DNA of 64,000 nt from JALZUE01 sp051251725 (GCA_051251725.1 JBPOFN010000017.1:22606-86605), one strand, 5' to 3'. Numbered from the stretch's first letter, positions 45,091 to 54,619 are shown. Program-made: numbers and translations. The notes: generated by a model from the letters alone, not told the origin.

Positions 45091-45885
45091 TTAATTGGCA
45101 CATGCTGGCTGTGCTTTAGCTTGCTCTTGACGTCTTAATACTTCACCGGCTAAAGCTAAATAGGCTTTTGCACCCGTTGATGATTTGTCGTAATACATCG
45201 CCGGTGCGCCAAAGCTAGGTGCTTCAGCAAGTCGAACATTGCGCGGTATAACACTACGATAAACTTTATCACCAAAATGACGTTTCAATTGTTCTGAGAC
45301 ATCATTGGCTAAGCGATTTCTCGGATCGTACATGGTCCGTAAAATCCCTTCAATATGCAGATTTGCATTAACCACTGATGTTAATTGAGAAATAGTATCC
45401 ATTAAAGCGGTTAATCCCTCTAGCGCATAATATTCACATTGCATCGGAACTAATACTGAGTCAGCTGCTGTCATCGCATTAACTGTCAGCATATTTAGCG
45501 AAGGCGGGCAGTCAATAATGATAAAATCGTAATGATCTTTTATTGGAGCCAATGCCTTTTTTAATTTTTGCTCACGAGCCAAAACACTCATTAATTTAAT
45601 TTCTACCGCGGTAACATCTGAATTAGCAGCAATCAGGTCATATAAGCCAGTAGTGTTTTTAACAACTACTTCATCAAATGGCATGTCATCTACTAATAGC
45701 TCGTAACTGGTACCCGATACTTCATATTTATCAACACCACTACCCATAGTGGCATTGCCTTGCGGATCAAGATCAATCAGCAAAATTTTCCGTTTTGTCG
45801 CTGCTAATGAAGCTGCTAAGTTAACCGACGTGGTTGTTTTTCCAACACCACCTTTTTGATTGGCAACAGCAATTATTTTTCCCAC
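45091..45885 (-). CDS. parA: Chromosome-partitioning ATPase ParA
   Basis: Deviant-Walker ATPase (Soj type) that drives segregation of the ParB-parS complex, 264 residues. Walker A is KGGVGKTTT (11-19), with the signature Lys; Walker B is FIIIDCPPSLNML; LIDLDPQGNATMGSG is the A' motif. It has no N-terminal DNA-binding domain, as in chromosomal ParA. 53 bp after rsmG. Confidence 0.97.
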   Translation of the reverse strand: MGKIIAVANQKGGVGKTTTSVNLAASLAATKRKILLIDLDPQGNATMGSGVDKYEVSGTSYELLVDDMPFDEVVVKNTTGLYDLIAANSDVTAVEIKLMSVLAREQKLKKALAPIKDHYDFIIIDCPPSLNMLTVNAMTAADSVLVPMQCEYYALEGLTALMDTISQLTSVVNANLHIEGILRTMYDPRNRLANDVSEQLKRHFGDKVYRSVIPRNVRLAEAPSFGAPAMYYDKSSTGAKAYLALAGEVLRRQEQAKAQPACAN

Positions 45886-45938
45886 AAGAACCCCAATAAT
45901 TATCTTTTATCGACATTGTTTATAATAACGACAGGTTA

Positions 45939-46559
45939 TTATATTTTTATTAATTCGATTACGTGCCGTTCAGCGTCAAGTAATGGAATGTTGATTTGAT
46001 GTACTTGTTTCAATTGAATATTTTTCGGTAATGAAGCTAATTCTTCGGTTGGCTCAACACCTTTTAACGCATAAAACTTACCATTACTGTTCGGTAAATG
46101 CTGACACCAATTGATCATATCCAATAATGATGCAAAGGCACGACTAAGTACACCATCAAATTGCTGTTCTTGATAATTTTCAACTCGTGATAAGACAGGT
46201 GTGACATTTTCTAGTTTTAATTGAAAAACCACTTGGCGTAAAAAAGTGATGCGTTTGCCTAAACTGTCTAATAATACAAAATTACGCTTAGGATACAAGA
46301 TGGCTAACGGAATTCCGGGTAAACCTGCACCGGTTCCTACGTCAATAAAGTCAGTACCTGTTAGTACTGGCCCCACCATTAAGCTATCCATAATGTGTTT
46401 TATCAACATCTCTTGTGGATCTCTTACTGAGGTTAAATTATAGGCTTTATTCCATTTATTCAATAATTCAACATATTGAATTAATTGATTTATTTGTATT
46501 TCAGATAAGTCTAAATCGGTGTTATTTACTAATTTTTCTAGTGCTGATTTTAGCGACAT
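45939..46559 (-). CDS. rsmG: 16S rRNA m7G527 methyltransferase RsmG
   Basis: Methylates G527 of 16S rRNA with S-adenosylmethionine, 206 residues as in E. coli (gidB). The SAM motif is FIDVGTGAGLPGIPLAILYP. KWNKAYNLTSVRDPQEM is the conserved N-terminal block. It lies 17 bp after mnmG in the usual gidAB order. Confidence 0.97.
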   Translation of the reverse strand: MSLKSALEKLVNNTDLDLSEIQINQLIQYVELLNKWNKAYNLTSVRDPQEMLIKHIMDSLMVGPVLTGTDFIDVGTGAGLPGIPLAILYPKRNFVLLDSLGKRITFLRQVVFQLKLENVTPVLSRVENYQEQQFDGVLSRAFASLLDMINWCQHLPNSNGKFYALKGVEPTEELASLPKNIQLKQVHQINIPLLDAERHVIELIKI

Positions 46560-46576
46560 TTTTCTTTCTTTTTAAT

Positions 46577-48466
46577 TTAAGCCGATTTTCTTAATAAACC
46601 GTGTTTTTTCAAATATACCAATAATAACGAAATCGCTGCCGGAGTAATACCTGAAATACGAGATGCCTTACCAATGGTTTCTGGACGAGCGTCTGACAAT
46701 TTAGCCACAACTTCATTTGATAAACCAGATATTTGACTAAAATTAAATTCTAACGGAATAATAGTATCTTCGTGACGTTTTTTCTTTTCTATTTCGTCAA
46801 GTTGACGATCAATATAACCGGCATACTTAATTTGAATTTCAACTTGCTCTGTCGCTTGTTTATCGGTAATACCAGGACCAAAAGCTTCAATTTTCATTAA
46901 ATCTTCATAGGTAGTTTCTGGACGACGCAAAATATCTTCCAATGACGCTTCACGACTAATTGGTGATTTTAACATGCTATTAATTTGCTCAACCGCAACA
47001 TGATCTTTATGAACCCATGTTGATTTTAAACGTTGGCGCTCTAATTCAATATTTTCCATTTTCTCATTAAAACGTTGCCAGCGGGTATCACAAACTAAAC
47101 CAAGTTCACGACCTTTTTCCGTTAAGCGGATATCAGCATTATCTTCACGTAATAACAAACGGTATTCAGCGCGAGAAGTAAACATGCGATAAGGTTCTTT
47201 CGTTCCTAACGTTGCTAAGTCATCAACTAGCACGCCCATGTACGCTTGATCGCGTCCTAGAATCAGGGGATCCTTTTCTTGCACACGTAAGGCAGCATTG
47301 GTTGCAGCAAGTAAACCTTGCGCAGCGGCTTCTTCATAACCGGTAGTACCATTGATTTGGCCAGCAAAATACAAGTTAGTAATAAATTTACTTTCTAGTG
47401 TTTGTTTTAAATCACGAGGATCAAAGAAGTCATATTCGATCGCATAACCTGGACGAGTAATATGAGCGTTTTCAAAACCTTTTATCGATCTTACCAGATC
47501 CATTTGTACATCAAACGGTAAACTGGTTGAAATGCCATTAGGGTAAATTTCATGTGTTGTTAAACCTTCAGGTTCAACAAAAATTTGATGTGAATCTTTT
47601 TCAGCAAAGCGATGAATTTTATCTTCAATCGAAGGGCAATAACGAGGGCCAATACCTTCAATAACCCCGGTATACATGGGCGATCTATCTAATCCTGCTC
47701 GAATAATATCATGGGTTTTTTCATTGGTGTGAGTGATATAACACGGCACTTGTCTTGGATGTTGATCAGGTGAACCAATAAACGAAAATACAGGTCTAGG
47801 TACATCACCTGGTTGTTCTTGCATCACAGAAAAGTCTAAGGTTCTAGCGTCTAATCTTGGTGGTGTACCTGTTTTTAAACGATCCATTCTAAAAGGCATT
47901 TCACGTAAACTTTTCGCTAAGTTTACTGATGCTGGATCTCCTGCTCGGCCACCTTGATAATTATTCAAACCAATATGGATCTGACCTGCTAAGAAGGTTC
48001 CTACGGTTAGTACTACCGTTTTACCTTTGAACTTTAAGCCCATTTGGGTAGAAACACCGATCACTTGATCGTTTTCTAAAATAAGATCGTCACAAGGTTG
48101 TTGAAAAATAGTTAAATTTTCTTGGTTTTCAAGATAGTTTCTAACAAAACCTCGATATAACACGCGGTCTGCTTGCGCTCTGGTGGCTCGAACTGCTGGG
48201 CCTTTACTGGCATTTAAGGTTCTAAATTGAATCGCCGCATGATCAATCGCTGTTGCCATTAATCCACCTAAGGCATCAATTTCTTTAACCAAATGTCCTT
48301 TGCCGATCCCACCAATTGCTGGGTTACACGACATTTGGCCTAAGGTATCAATATTGTGAGTCAATAATAATGTTTTGCAACCCATGCGAGCAGATGCTAA
48401 AGCCGCTTCTGTACCAGCATGACCGCCACCAACAACAATTACATCAAACGTATCTTGATACCACAT
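46577..48466 (-). CDS. mnmG: tRNA uridine modification enzyme MnmG
   Basis: FAD protein (GidA) that with MnmE makes the 5-carboxymethylaminomethyl group on wobble U34 of tRNAs; 629 residues, as in E. coli. FAD-binding GGGHAGTEAALASARMG (13-29), LTVGTFLAGQIHIG, and the C-terminal helical domain (about 550-629) are present. Its start side faces oriC, so it is transcribed away from the origin. Its partner mnmE is in this window. Confidence 0.98.
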   Translation of the reverse strand: MWYQDTFDVIVVGGGHAGTEAALASARMGCKTLLLTHNIDTLGQMSCNPAIGGIGKGHLVKEIDALGGLMATAIDHAAIQFRTLNASKGPAVRATRAQADRVLYRGFVRNYLENQENLTIFQQPCDDLILENDQVIGVSTQMGLKFKGKTVVLTVGTFLAGQIHIGLNNYQGGRAGDPASVNLAKSLREMPFRMDRLKTGTPPRLDARTLDFSVMQEQPGDVPRPVFSFIGSPDQHPRQVPCYITHTNEKTHDIIRAGLDRSPMYTGVIEGIGPRYCPSIEDKIHRFAEKDSHQIFVEPEGLTTHEIYPNGISTSLPFDVQMDLVRSIKGFENAHITRPGYAIEYDFFDPRDLKQTLESKFITNLYFAGQINGTTGYEEAAAQGLLAATNAALRVQEKDPLILGRDQAYMGVLVDDLATLGTKEPYRMFTSRAEYRLLLREDNADIRLTEKGRELGLVCDTRWQRFNEKMENIELERQRLKSTWVHKDHVAVEQINSMLKSPISREASLEDILRRPETTYEDLMKIEAFGPGITDKQATEQVEIQIKYAGYIDRQLDEIEKKKRHEDTIIPLEFNFSQISGLSNEVVAKLSDARPETIGKASRISGITPAAISLLLVYLKKHGLLRKSA

Positions 48467-48871
48467 TTTTTAAAACCTATTTACAGTGAATACAAATTTT
48501 TCAGGGCAGTTATTTTAACTTTTTTTGTTAGCAAGTGGAATGAAAATTCGTCTTTAATTTTTCTCTTAGATCTTTAATAAAATATAAAGATCTATTTAAA
48601 GATCTTATTATTATTACTTATTAGTAAAGAAGGATCCTGTTAATAAGTGGTTTTTATCCTTATTTATCAATAACATTAAAAGGATCTAAAGCTGTGATCA
48701 ACCGTTGATCAACTACCGTATAACCTCTGATCAAAACAGCTAGTTATCCACAGCGGTAGATCGTAATAATTTAATACACTGGATAATAAGATCTAATACA
48801 TGGGGTAATACAGACTTTATCCACAATAGGTATAAAAAAAACTTTATTTTGTGGATAAGCTCTTATTAAGA
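48467..48871. other. oriC: Chromosomal replication origin oriC
   Basis: Non-coding region between mnmG and mioC, the oriC position of E. coli, Vibrio and Shewanella. The left part is an AT-rich unwinding region with three GATCT 13-mer-like starts (48569, 48589, 48601). Thirteen GATC sites lie in 48569-48895. Three perfect TTATCCACA DnaA boxes: 48744-48752 (+), 48817-48825 (+) and 48850-48858 (-). A BamHI-type GGATCC at 48632 mirrors E. coli's order. The last three GATCs run into mioC. I did not verify IHF or Fis sites. Confidence 0.93.
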
Positions 48872-49318
48872 TCATGATAACTGATCTTTATGATCGATTA
48901 ACCATTGCTGACTGACTAATTCAGGATCTATATCATCATTCATATCTAAGGTTTTAAGATCTAATAATTTATTACAACCTTTTGAAATTAATAGTTTTTC
49001 TATTTTTTTCGCAGCACCACAAAAGGTATCGTAATTAGAATCGCCTAAACCGATCACTAAAAATGGCATGTTATTAAGATCATCTTGTATACTTTCGAGA
49101 TCTGAAATAAAGTCAATAAGGTTATCGGGATAGTCACCAGCACCATGTGTTGAAGTACAGATCAACCAAACTTGATCTTGATGATCAATCTCAGCATATT
49201 TGGGTGATAAATGAACAGTTACTTGATGACCAAGTGACTCTAAAGTCTCTTGGCAAGCCTCCGCTACGTATTCAGATCCACCTAACATACTGCCTACAAT
49301 AATTTGAAAAGATGCCAT
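48872..49318 (-). CDS. mioC: Flavodoxin-like protein MioC
   Basis: FMN-binding protein of 148 residues reported to support biotin synthase electron transfer in E. coli. Landmarks: VGSMLGGSEYVAEA (FMN phosphate loop, about 8-21), CTSTHGAGDYPDNL and GLGDSNYDTFCGAAKK. It is transcribed toward oriC, as in E. coli, where mioC transcription passes through the origin. This supports the oriC call. Confidence 0.93.
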   Translation of the reverse strand: MASFQIIVGSMLGGSEYVAEACQETLESLGHQVTVHLSPKYAEIDHQDQVWLICTSTHGAGDYPDNLIDFISDLESIQDDLNNMPFLVIGLGDSNYDTFCGAAKKIEKLLISKGCNKLLDLKTLDMNDDIDPELVSQQWLIDHKDQLS

Positions 49319-49473
49319 TTTTTGCTAATTAGTTAATGATAAAACGTAGCTTAATATAACATTGCTAATAAGGTTGATGAATGACTTTGCACGTTATTCC
49401 AGATATTTATCTAAGTAAATAGACAAAATTAAGTTGGTAAAAACAACAAATTATTGATGTTTATTCACTTTCA

Positions 49474-50362
49474 ATGATCGCCTTTGTTATCTTTAGTAAA
49501 CTACGGTTAAGTATTTTGCATAGTATTTCTCAAATTCGATCAGGTCAATTAATGGGTATTACGCGGTTAACTTTATCAGTGAACTTAAGCGCTTTTCCTT
49601 TAGAAATACTGTTATTAGCAGATAGTTTAGAAGTACTTGATATCTAAAATAATCAGCTAAATTAATTCCCCTTGTTATTACTTTTATTGCCTAAATTAGC
49701 TTTGATAGTGTTCCGGAGATAGCAGCCAGCAGCTATTAGGACAAGGCGCTTCTGTTGTTATTTCACAAGGCCGTTGGCGTGTTCATGATCAGAGATTCCT
49801 GAGCAGATAGCGGTAAAAGTGTTTAAAGGCGAAGTAACCAGCGATGGTTATCTGCAAGATGAATTAAATGCTTATTTGAAAGTGGGGGATCATCCGAATT
49901 TAATTCAATCGTTAGCACAAGTGAACGTGCCTAATTATCTAATGTTGATCATGAACTGGATTCCAGAAACTTACCGTAATTTAGGTTTACAGCCAACTTT
50001 AGCAAGCTGCCCCGAGATGTGTTTGAGCATGGCTTTGAATTATCGATTACAGAAATAGATATAATAGTTAACACCATGAAAGATGTTTTTACCCATTTGC
50101 ATAACAAGCAAGTCTGTTATGGGGATCTATATGCACATAATACGCATATTGACGATGATGCCAATATTATCTTTGGTGATTTTGGTGCGGCTTCTATGTA
50201 CCACATGCTAAATAAAGCGCAGCAACATGGTATAAAAAATATTGAGCAGGAGCGCTGAATTATTTTATTGCCGATTTATTGGGTATTTGTACTGAGGCAG
50301 ATAAAACGACTGATCTTTTCCAAGTACTTAAAAATGATCTTGGAAGATCAATCGTTAATTAA
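49474..50362 (+). pseudogene. Decayed LRR-protein kinase gene
   Basis: Fragments in all three frames rebuild one gene. Frame 0 from 49474: LHSISQIRSGQLMGITRLTL then FPLEILLLADSLEVLDI and an in-frame TAA (49645), then NNQLN, a stop and FPLLLLLPKLALIV, i.e. leucine-rich repeats. Frame +1 (from 49727): QQLLGQGASVVISQGRWRV, the kinase Gly-loop. Frame 0 again (from about 49798): IAVKVFKG (VAVK lysine) and DHPNLIQSLAQV. Frame +2 (about 50000-50258): HLHNKQVCYGDLYAHN (HRD-like loop) and FGDFGAAS (DFG). The rest is LNYFIADLLGICTEA in frame +1, ending at 50362. At least four frame changes plus stops, and much of the LRR tract is missing. Intact relatives are LRR-fused Ser/Thr kinases of Proteobacteria. 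The decay is recent enough to read. Confidence 0.8.
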
Positions 50363-50368
50363 AGGTAA

Positions 50369-51757
50369 CTATTTACCGATACAAAACGATGAAAATATCT
50401 CGCTCAGTAGGTCATCACTGGTAAATTCACCGGTTATTTCATTTAATTCTTGCTGACAAAGACGTAATTCTTCAGCCAATATTTCACCGGCGACATAAGA
50501 CTCAAGTTGGTCTAAGCCGGTGATTAAATGATTTGAAGCATTTTCTAAAGCAACTAAATGGCGACGACGCGCCATAAAGCCGCCCTCGATACTACCTTGG
50601 TAGCCCATGACCGTTTTTAAGTGCTCTGTAAGCTCGTTTATACCGTTACCAGTCTTTGCTGATAAGGTGATCACAGGTTTACCATCAAGTTCCGTTCTGC
50701 CGGTTTGATCGCCGCTAATGTCAGCTTTATTACGGACGACAGTAACGCCCATATTGGCAGGAAGTTGTTGAAAAAATTCCGGCCAGTAGGTTTGCAAATC
50801 GGTAGTAATGTTTTGAGTACTAGTACAAGTAGAATCAACCATTAATAATACGCGATCAGCTTGTTTAATTTCTTTCCAAGCGCGTTCAATACCTATTTGC
50901 TCAACTTTATCCGGGCTTTCACGCAATCCTGCAGTATCAATAATATGCAGTGGCATGCCATCAATGTGTATTTGTTCGGTTAATACATCTCGTGTGGTGC
51001 CTTCAATGTCGGTAACAATGGCTGACTCTTTACCGCTTAAGGCATTTAATAAGCTTGATTTACCTGCGTTTGGTCTGCCGGCGATAACCACACGCATACC
51101 TTCTCGAATAATACTGCCTTGTTTCGCTTGAGCTTGTACTTCATGCACTCGGCTAATAATACCTTTGAGATTATTTACGACTTTTACATCCGCTAAAAAA
51201 TCTATTTCTTCTTCTGGAAAATCGATAGCGGCTTCTACGTACATACGTAAATGAATAACATCTTCAACTAATTGATGAACAAGTTTTGAAAAATCACCTT
51301 GCAGTGAATGTAGTGCGCATCGAGCAGCTTGTTCGGAATTAGAGTTAATTAAATCGGCAATAGCTTCAGCTTGTGTTAAATCCATTTTATCGTTTAGAAA
51401 TGCTTGTTCACTGAATTCGCCAGGTTTAGCCATACGAATTTTTGGCAAGGCAACAATTTCTTTTAACAACATATCTAAAAGCACGGGACCGCCGTGACCC
51501 TGAAATTCTAAAACGTCTTCACCAGTAAAAGAGTTTGGTGCTTTAAAAAATAACGCAATACCTTGATCTAATACTTGCTGATTACGATCATGAAAAGGTA
51601 AATATTCAGCTTTACGTACTTCAGGTACTTTACCTAAAATAGCCTGTGCGACTTGTTGCGCTTGCGGCCCTGAAACTCTAATAATGCCAACGCCACCTCG
51701 ACCAGGGGCTGTGGCTTGAGCGGTAATGGTTTCTTGTTGTGACGGAAGTTGACCCAT
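50369..51757 (-). CDS. mnmE: tRNA modification GTPase MnmE
   Basis: GTPase (TrmE) partner of MnmG in wobble U34 modification; about 462 residues. The N-terminal tetrahydrofolate-binding domain starts near ITAQATAPGRGGVGIIRVSG. G1 is GRPNAGKSSLLNAL, G3 DTAGLRE, G4 NKAD, and the protein ends with the essential CIGK. I chose the third Met (51757, MGQLPSQQETIT), which has an AGAG site before it and gives an E. coli-like N-terminus; earlier ATGs at 51784 and 51772 are possible. The 3' end comes within 7 bp of the convergent kinase pseudogene. Confidence 0.95.
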   Translation of the reverse strand: MGQLPSQQETITAQATAPGRGGVGIIRVSGPQAQQVAQAILGKVPEVRKAEYLPFHDRNQQVLDQGIALFFKAPNSFTGEDVLEFQGHGGPVLLDMLLKEIVALPKIRMAKPGEFSEQAFLNDKMDLTQAEAIADLINSNSEQAARCALHSLQGDFSKLVHQLVEDVIHLRMYVEAAIDFPEEEIDFLADVKVVNNLKGIISRVHEVQAQAKQGSIIREGMRVVIAGRPNAGKSSLLNALSGKESAIVTDIEGTTRDVLTEQIHIDGMPLHIIDTAGLRESPDKVEQIGIERAWKEIKQADRVLLMVDSTCTSTQNITTDLQTYWPEFFQQLPANMGVTVVRNKADISGDQTGRTELDGKPVITLSAKTGNGINELTEHLKTVMGYQGSIEGGFMARRRHLVALENASNHLITGLDQLESYVAGEILAEELRLCQQELNEITGEFTSDDLLSEIFSSFCIGK

Positions 51758-51828
51758 TGATTGCTCTGGCATAAGTTCTCGCATTGATTCTTTGATAAAT
51801 AATTGTCGCTATTTTACGTTATTATTTA

Positions 51829-51862
51829 GGTAAAAAGAAAGGCGACTAAATAGCCGCCTTTT
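51829..51862 (-). terminator. Terminator of the rpmH-yidC operon
   Basis: AAAGGCG (51838-51844) pairs with CGCCTTT (51855-51861) and, on the minus strand, is followed by C and TTTTT. It lies about 26 bp after the yidC stop, between yidC and mnmE. Confidence 0.75.
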
Positions 51863-51887
51863 ATATTTTTTCAACTTAACTAAGTGG

Positions 51888-53522
51888 TTAAGCTTTTGCT
51901 TTCGCTTTTTCTATTCCTGAAAAGATAATTTTCATTTGCACGATAGAAATCAAGTTACTGACAAACCAGTATAAAACTAAACCTGCTGGGAAGAAGAAGA
52001 AGAATACCGAAAACACGACTGGCATATACTGCATAATTTTTTGCTGCATAGGATCTTGAATGGTCATCGGCTGCATCTTCTGCATCACAAACATACTGAC
52101 ACCCATTAATACCGGTAAGATGTAGTAAGGGTCAGCTGATGATAAATCATCAATCCATAAACCAAAAGTTGCGTGGCGTAATTCAACACTTTCTAAAAAC
52201 ACCCAATAAAGTGCTAAGAAAATAGGCATTTGAATGATTAATGGTAAACAACCACCGGCAGGGTTAACTTTCTCTTTTCGATAAAGCTCCATCATACCTT
52301 GTGACATTTTTTGACGGTCATCACCAAAACGTTCTTTCAGTTGAGTGATTTTAGGTTGTAAGTCACGCATCTTAGCCATTGAGGTATATTGCTTTTTAGT
52401 TAACGGGTACATACCGCCTTTAACTATTAAAGTAATTAAGATGATCGCGATACCCCAGTTAACTACCACGCCTTGAATTGCGGTTAATAACCAGAAAAGC
52501 GGCTGACTGATCATAAATAAGAAACCGTAATCAACAGTTAAATCTAAGCTCTCAGCTATTTTTTCTAGTTTGTCCTGGGTTTTAGGGCCAACATATAAGG
52601 TTGCTGAAGTGGTAGCTTCACCATGTGCAGGAACAATAACAGCCGGTGCTTTAAAGCCGATAACAGCATCACCTGAGTTATGATTATATTTAGAATATAA
52701 ATAGTTATTGTCTTCTGCTTTTGGTACCCATGCAGAAACAAAATAATGCTGTAACATTGCTACCCAGCCACCTTGGGTATTTTTATCTAGGTTTACATCA
52801 GCAATATCTTCGAAATCGTATTTTTCGTATCTTTCTTCACTGGTTGAGAACGCCGCGCCGCGATAGGTTGGCATAAAGGCTGAAGACTTTTCAACATAGC
52901 TTGACTGTTTTAATTGGGCGTAAAGTTGCACACTTGCTTCAGTAGCTGTGTGGTTATTAACTTTATATTCTACTTTGATATCGTAGTTATCACGGGTGAA
53001 AATGTAATTTTTAATGACTGACAAACCACTAGCATCAACATAAGTTAAGCTCACGGTTAGTTCTTTATCACCTTCAATTAACTCAAAGCTATTTTTTTCA
53101 GTTTGGTAAATAGGGCGTCCTTTCACTAGACGGTCAGGGCCATTGGTGCCAGTTAAACCACTTTGTGCAATATATTTCTGTTTACCATTTTGCATAATAG
53201 TAAGTGGAATGCCGCTGTGTTGTTCTGTTTCATGTTTCAGTAATTTTACTTCAACAATATCACCACCTTGGCTATTGATCTTTGCTTCAAAGACATCAGT
53301 AGTCACTGTGATAATTTTTGCATTTGATGCAACGGTGGCAACAGGTGTTACCATTTCGCCTGATGGTGCAGGAACAAAATCATCATCATTTGAAATATTT
53401 TCTTGATTGCTAATCGTTGGTGGTTGTTGTACTACAGGTGCATTTTCTAACTGCCATTCTTGAAACAGCAAAAAGCTAACGATTAATAGCGCAATCACTA
53501 AAAAACTGCGTTGAGATTCCAT
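51888..53522 (-). CDS. yidC: Membrane protein insertase YidC
   Basis: Inserts membrane proteins, alone or with SecYEG; 544 residues. N-terminal membrane anchor (about 6-20), a large periplasmic beta domain (about 60-340), then five C-terminal membrane helices. The conserved block YPLTKKQYTSMAKMRDLQPK and NPAGGCLPLIIQMPIFLALYW contain the core helices. Its 3' region is basic (IEKAKAKA). 3 bp after yidD. Confidence 0.97.
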   Translation of the reverse strand: MESQRSFLVIALLIVSFLLFQEWQLENAPVVQQPPTISNQENISNDDDFVPAPSGEMVTPVATVASNAKIITVTTDVFEAKINSQGGDIVEVKLLKHETEQHSGIPLTIMQNGKQKYIAQSGLTGTNGPDRLVKGRPIYQTEKNSFELIEGDKELTVSLTYVDASGLSVIKNYIFTRDNYDIKVEYKVNNHTATEASVQLYAQLKQSSYVEKSSAFMPTYRGAAFSTSEERYEKYDFEDIADVNLDKNTQGGWVAMLQHYFVSAWVPKAEDNNYLYSKYNHNSGDAVIGFKAPAVIVPAHGEATTSATLYVGPKTQDKLEKIAESLDLTVDYGFLFMISQPLFWLLTAIQGVVVNWGIAIILITLIVKGGMYPLTKKQYTSMAKMRDLQPKITQLKERFGDDRQKMSQGMMELYRKEKVNPAGGCLPLIIQMPIFLALYWVFLESVELRHATFGLWIDDLSSADPYYILPVLMGVSMFVMQKMQPMTIQDPMQQKIMQYMPVVFSVFFFFFPAGLVLYWFVSNLISIVQMKIIFSGIEKAKAKA

Positions 53523-53525
53523 AAG

Positions 53526-53780
53526 TTATTGTTTCTCTTTTGTGTTAAGTGGAACTGGATCATAACCACCAGGGTGTAAAGGGTGGCATTTTAATATACG
53601 TTTGCTTGCTAACCAACTACCTTTTGCAATACCGAAGTTATTTATTGCTTCAAGTGCATAATGAGAGCAGGATGGTTCGAATCGACACTTATTAATTCCT
53701 AATAAAGGACTAATAAATATTTGATAACCGCGAATAGTTTTCGAAGCTATTTTTTGTGACGTTGAATTATTTTTCGCCAT
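53526..53780 (-). CDS. yidD: Membrane protein insertion factor YidD
   Basis: Small inner-membrane-associated protein of 84 residues that assists YidC. The family pattern YQIFISPLLGINKCRFEPSC and HPLHPGGYDPVP is present with three Cys. It overlaps rnpA by 34 bp and lies 3 bp before yidC, the usual rpmH-rnpA-yidD-yidC arrangement. Confidence 0.96.
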   Translation of the reverse strand: MAKNNSTSQKIASKTIRGYQIFISPLLGINKCRFEPSCSHYALEAINNFGIAKGSWLASKRILKCHPLHPGGYDPVPLNTKEKQ

Positions 53781-54103
53781 ATACTTGCTATTTGCTGGTT
53801 TATTTCTTGATTATCAAGATCATCTATCCCTGACTTTACCATGACAACCATATCTATGTTGGGGATTTTATCTTGATTTAAGCGAAAATTTTCACGAACT
53901 AAGCGTTTAATTCGATTTCTTTGAACAGCAAGTTTTACTCGTTTTTTAGCTATAGCTAAGCCTAAACGATTATTACCATCGTTATTGGGAGTAATAAGTA
54001 TTGTGAAGTGTTTTGAAGAAAAACGGGTGGCGTTTTTAAAAACATTTTGGAAATGACCGGGAGTCAACAGACGTGACTCCCGATTAAATTCGTAAGTAAC
54101 CAT
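53747..54103 (-). CDS. rnpA: Ribonuclease P protein component
   Basis: Protein subunit of RNase P, which trims tRNA 5' ends; 118 residues. The RNR motif is intact (VQRNRIKRLVRENFR), as is the N-terminal LTPGHFQNVF. It lies 30 bp after rpmH and overlaps yidD by 34 bp. Confidence 0.97.
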   Translation of the reverse strand: MVTYEFNRESRLLTPGHFQNVFKNATRFSSKHFTILITPNNDGNNRLGLAIAKKRVKLAVQRNRIKRLVRENFRLNQDKIPNIDMVVMVKSGIDDLDNQEINQQIASIWRKIIQRHKK

Positions 54104-54133
54104 GGGCTACTGGTCTCTCTTAATTAAAAGAGA

Positions 54134-54268
54134 TTAAGCGCTTAATCTTGCACGACCTTTTGCACGACGACGTGCTAATACTGCACGACCGTTTTTAGTT
54201 GCCATGCGAGCACGGAAACCGTGGTTACGTTTACGCTTAAGTATGCTTGGTTGAAATGTTCTTTTCAT
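54134..54268 (-). CDS. rpmH: 50S ribosomal protein L34
   Basis: L34 of the large subunit, 44 residues, very basic: MKRTFQPSILKRKRNHGFRA at the start and RRRAKGRARLSA at the end. The true start is the ATG at 54268, with GGAAAT upstream; an open frame extends to 54373 but that stretch overlaps its promoter and is not coding. Confidence 0.98.
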   Translation of the reverse strand: MKRTFQPSILKRKRNHGFRARMATKNGRAVLARRRAKGRARLSA

Positions 54269-54344
54269 TACGCTATTTCCGCTGTTTGTTGTTGCTCTGG
54301 CCAAACAGCCTTTGGAGCACACTGAGTCTAAAAAAAGAGGGCGA

Positions 54345-54373
54345 ATTTTATAGCTACTGATTGTGTTTGTCAA
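54345..54373 (-). promoter_or_regulatory. Promoter of rpmH
   Basis: On the minus strand a consensus TTGACA (54368-54373) and TAAAAT (54345-54350) with a 17-bp spacer, 77 bp upstream of rpmH. It is nearly ideal, as expected for a ribosomal-protein gene. Confidence 0.85.
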
Positions 54374-54590
54374 TGACTATTAATAATGATTTATTATAGA
54401 TCACTAAATAAGATCGTTAGGATCCTATATATCCACAGTTTTTTAACAAAATTAATTATTATCCGCTGTTTTATTTAGTTCGTTGCCTATTTTTGGCATA
54501 TTTATTTCCTGTCTTACTTGGCTGCCAGGCCATTATTTCTCACCTTAGGAAATTATTTTAACAAATATCGATAAATATAATTTGTCAATA

Positions 54591-54619
54591 TTGAACTTGT
54601 GGATAAGTAGGGTGATAAT
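54591..54619 (+). promoter_or_regulatory. Candidate dnaA promoter with DnaA box in the spacer
   Basis: TTGAAC (54591-54596) and GATAAT (54614-54619) are 17 bp apart. A perfect minus-strand DnaA box TGTGGATAA (54598-54606) lies in the spacer. A one-mismatch box (ATATCCACA) lies near 54429. DnaA binding here would repress its own gene, a known autoregulatory scheme. The rest of the 441-bp rpmH-dnaA gap is AT-rich and holds no ORF. Confidence 0.65.

Noticed and set aside
54268..54373. N-terminal extension of rpmH to 54373
   Set aside because: It covers the -35/-10 promoter, and L34 is 44 residues.
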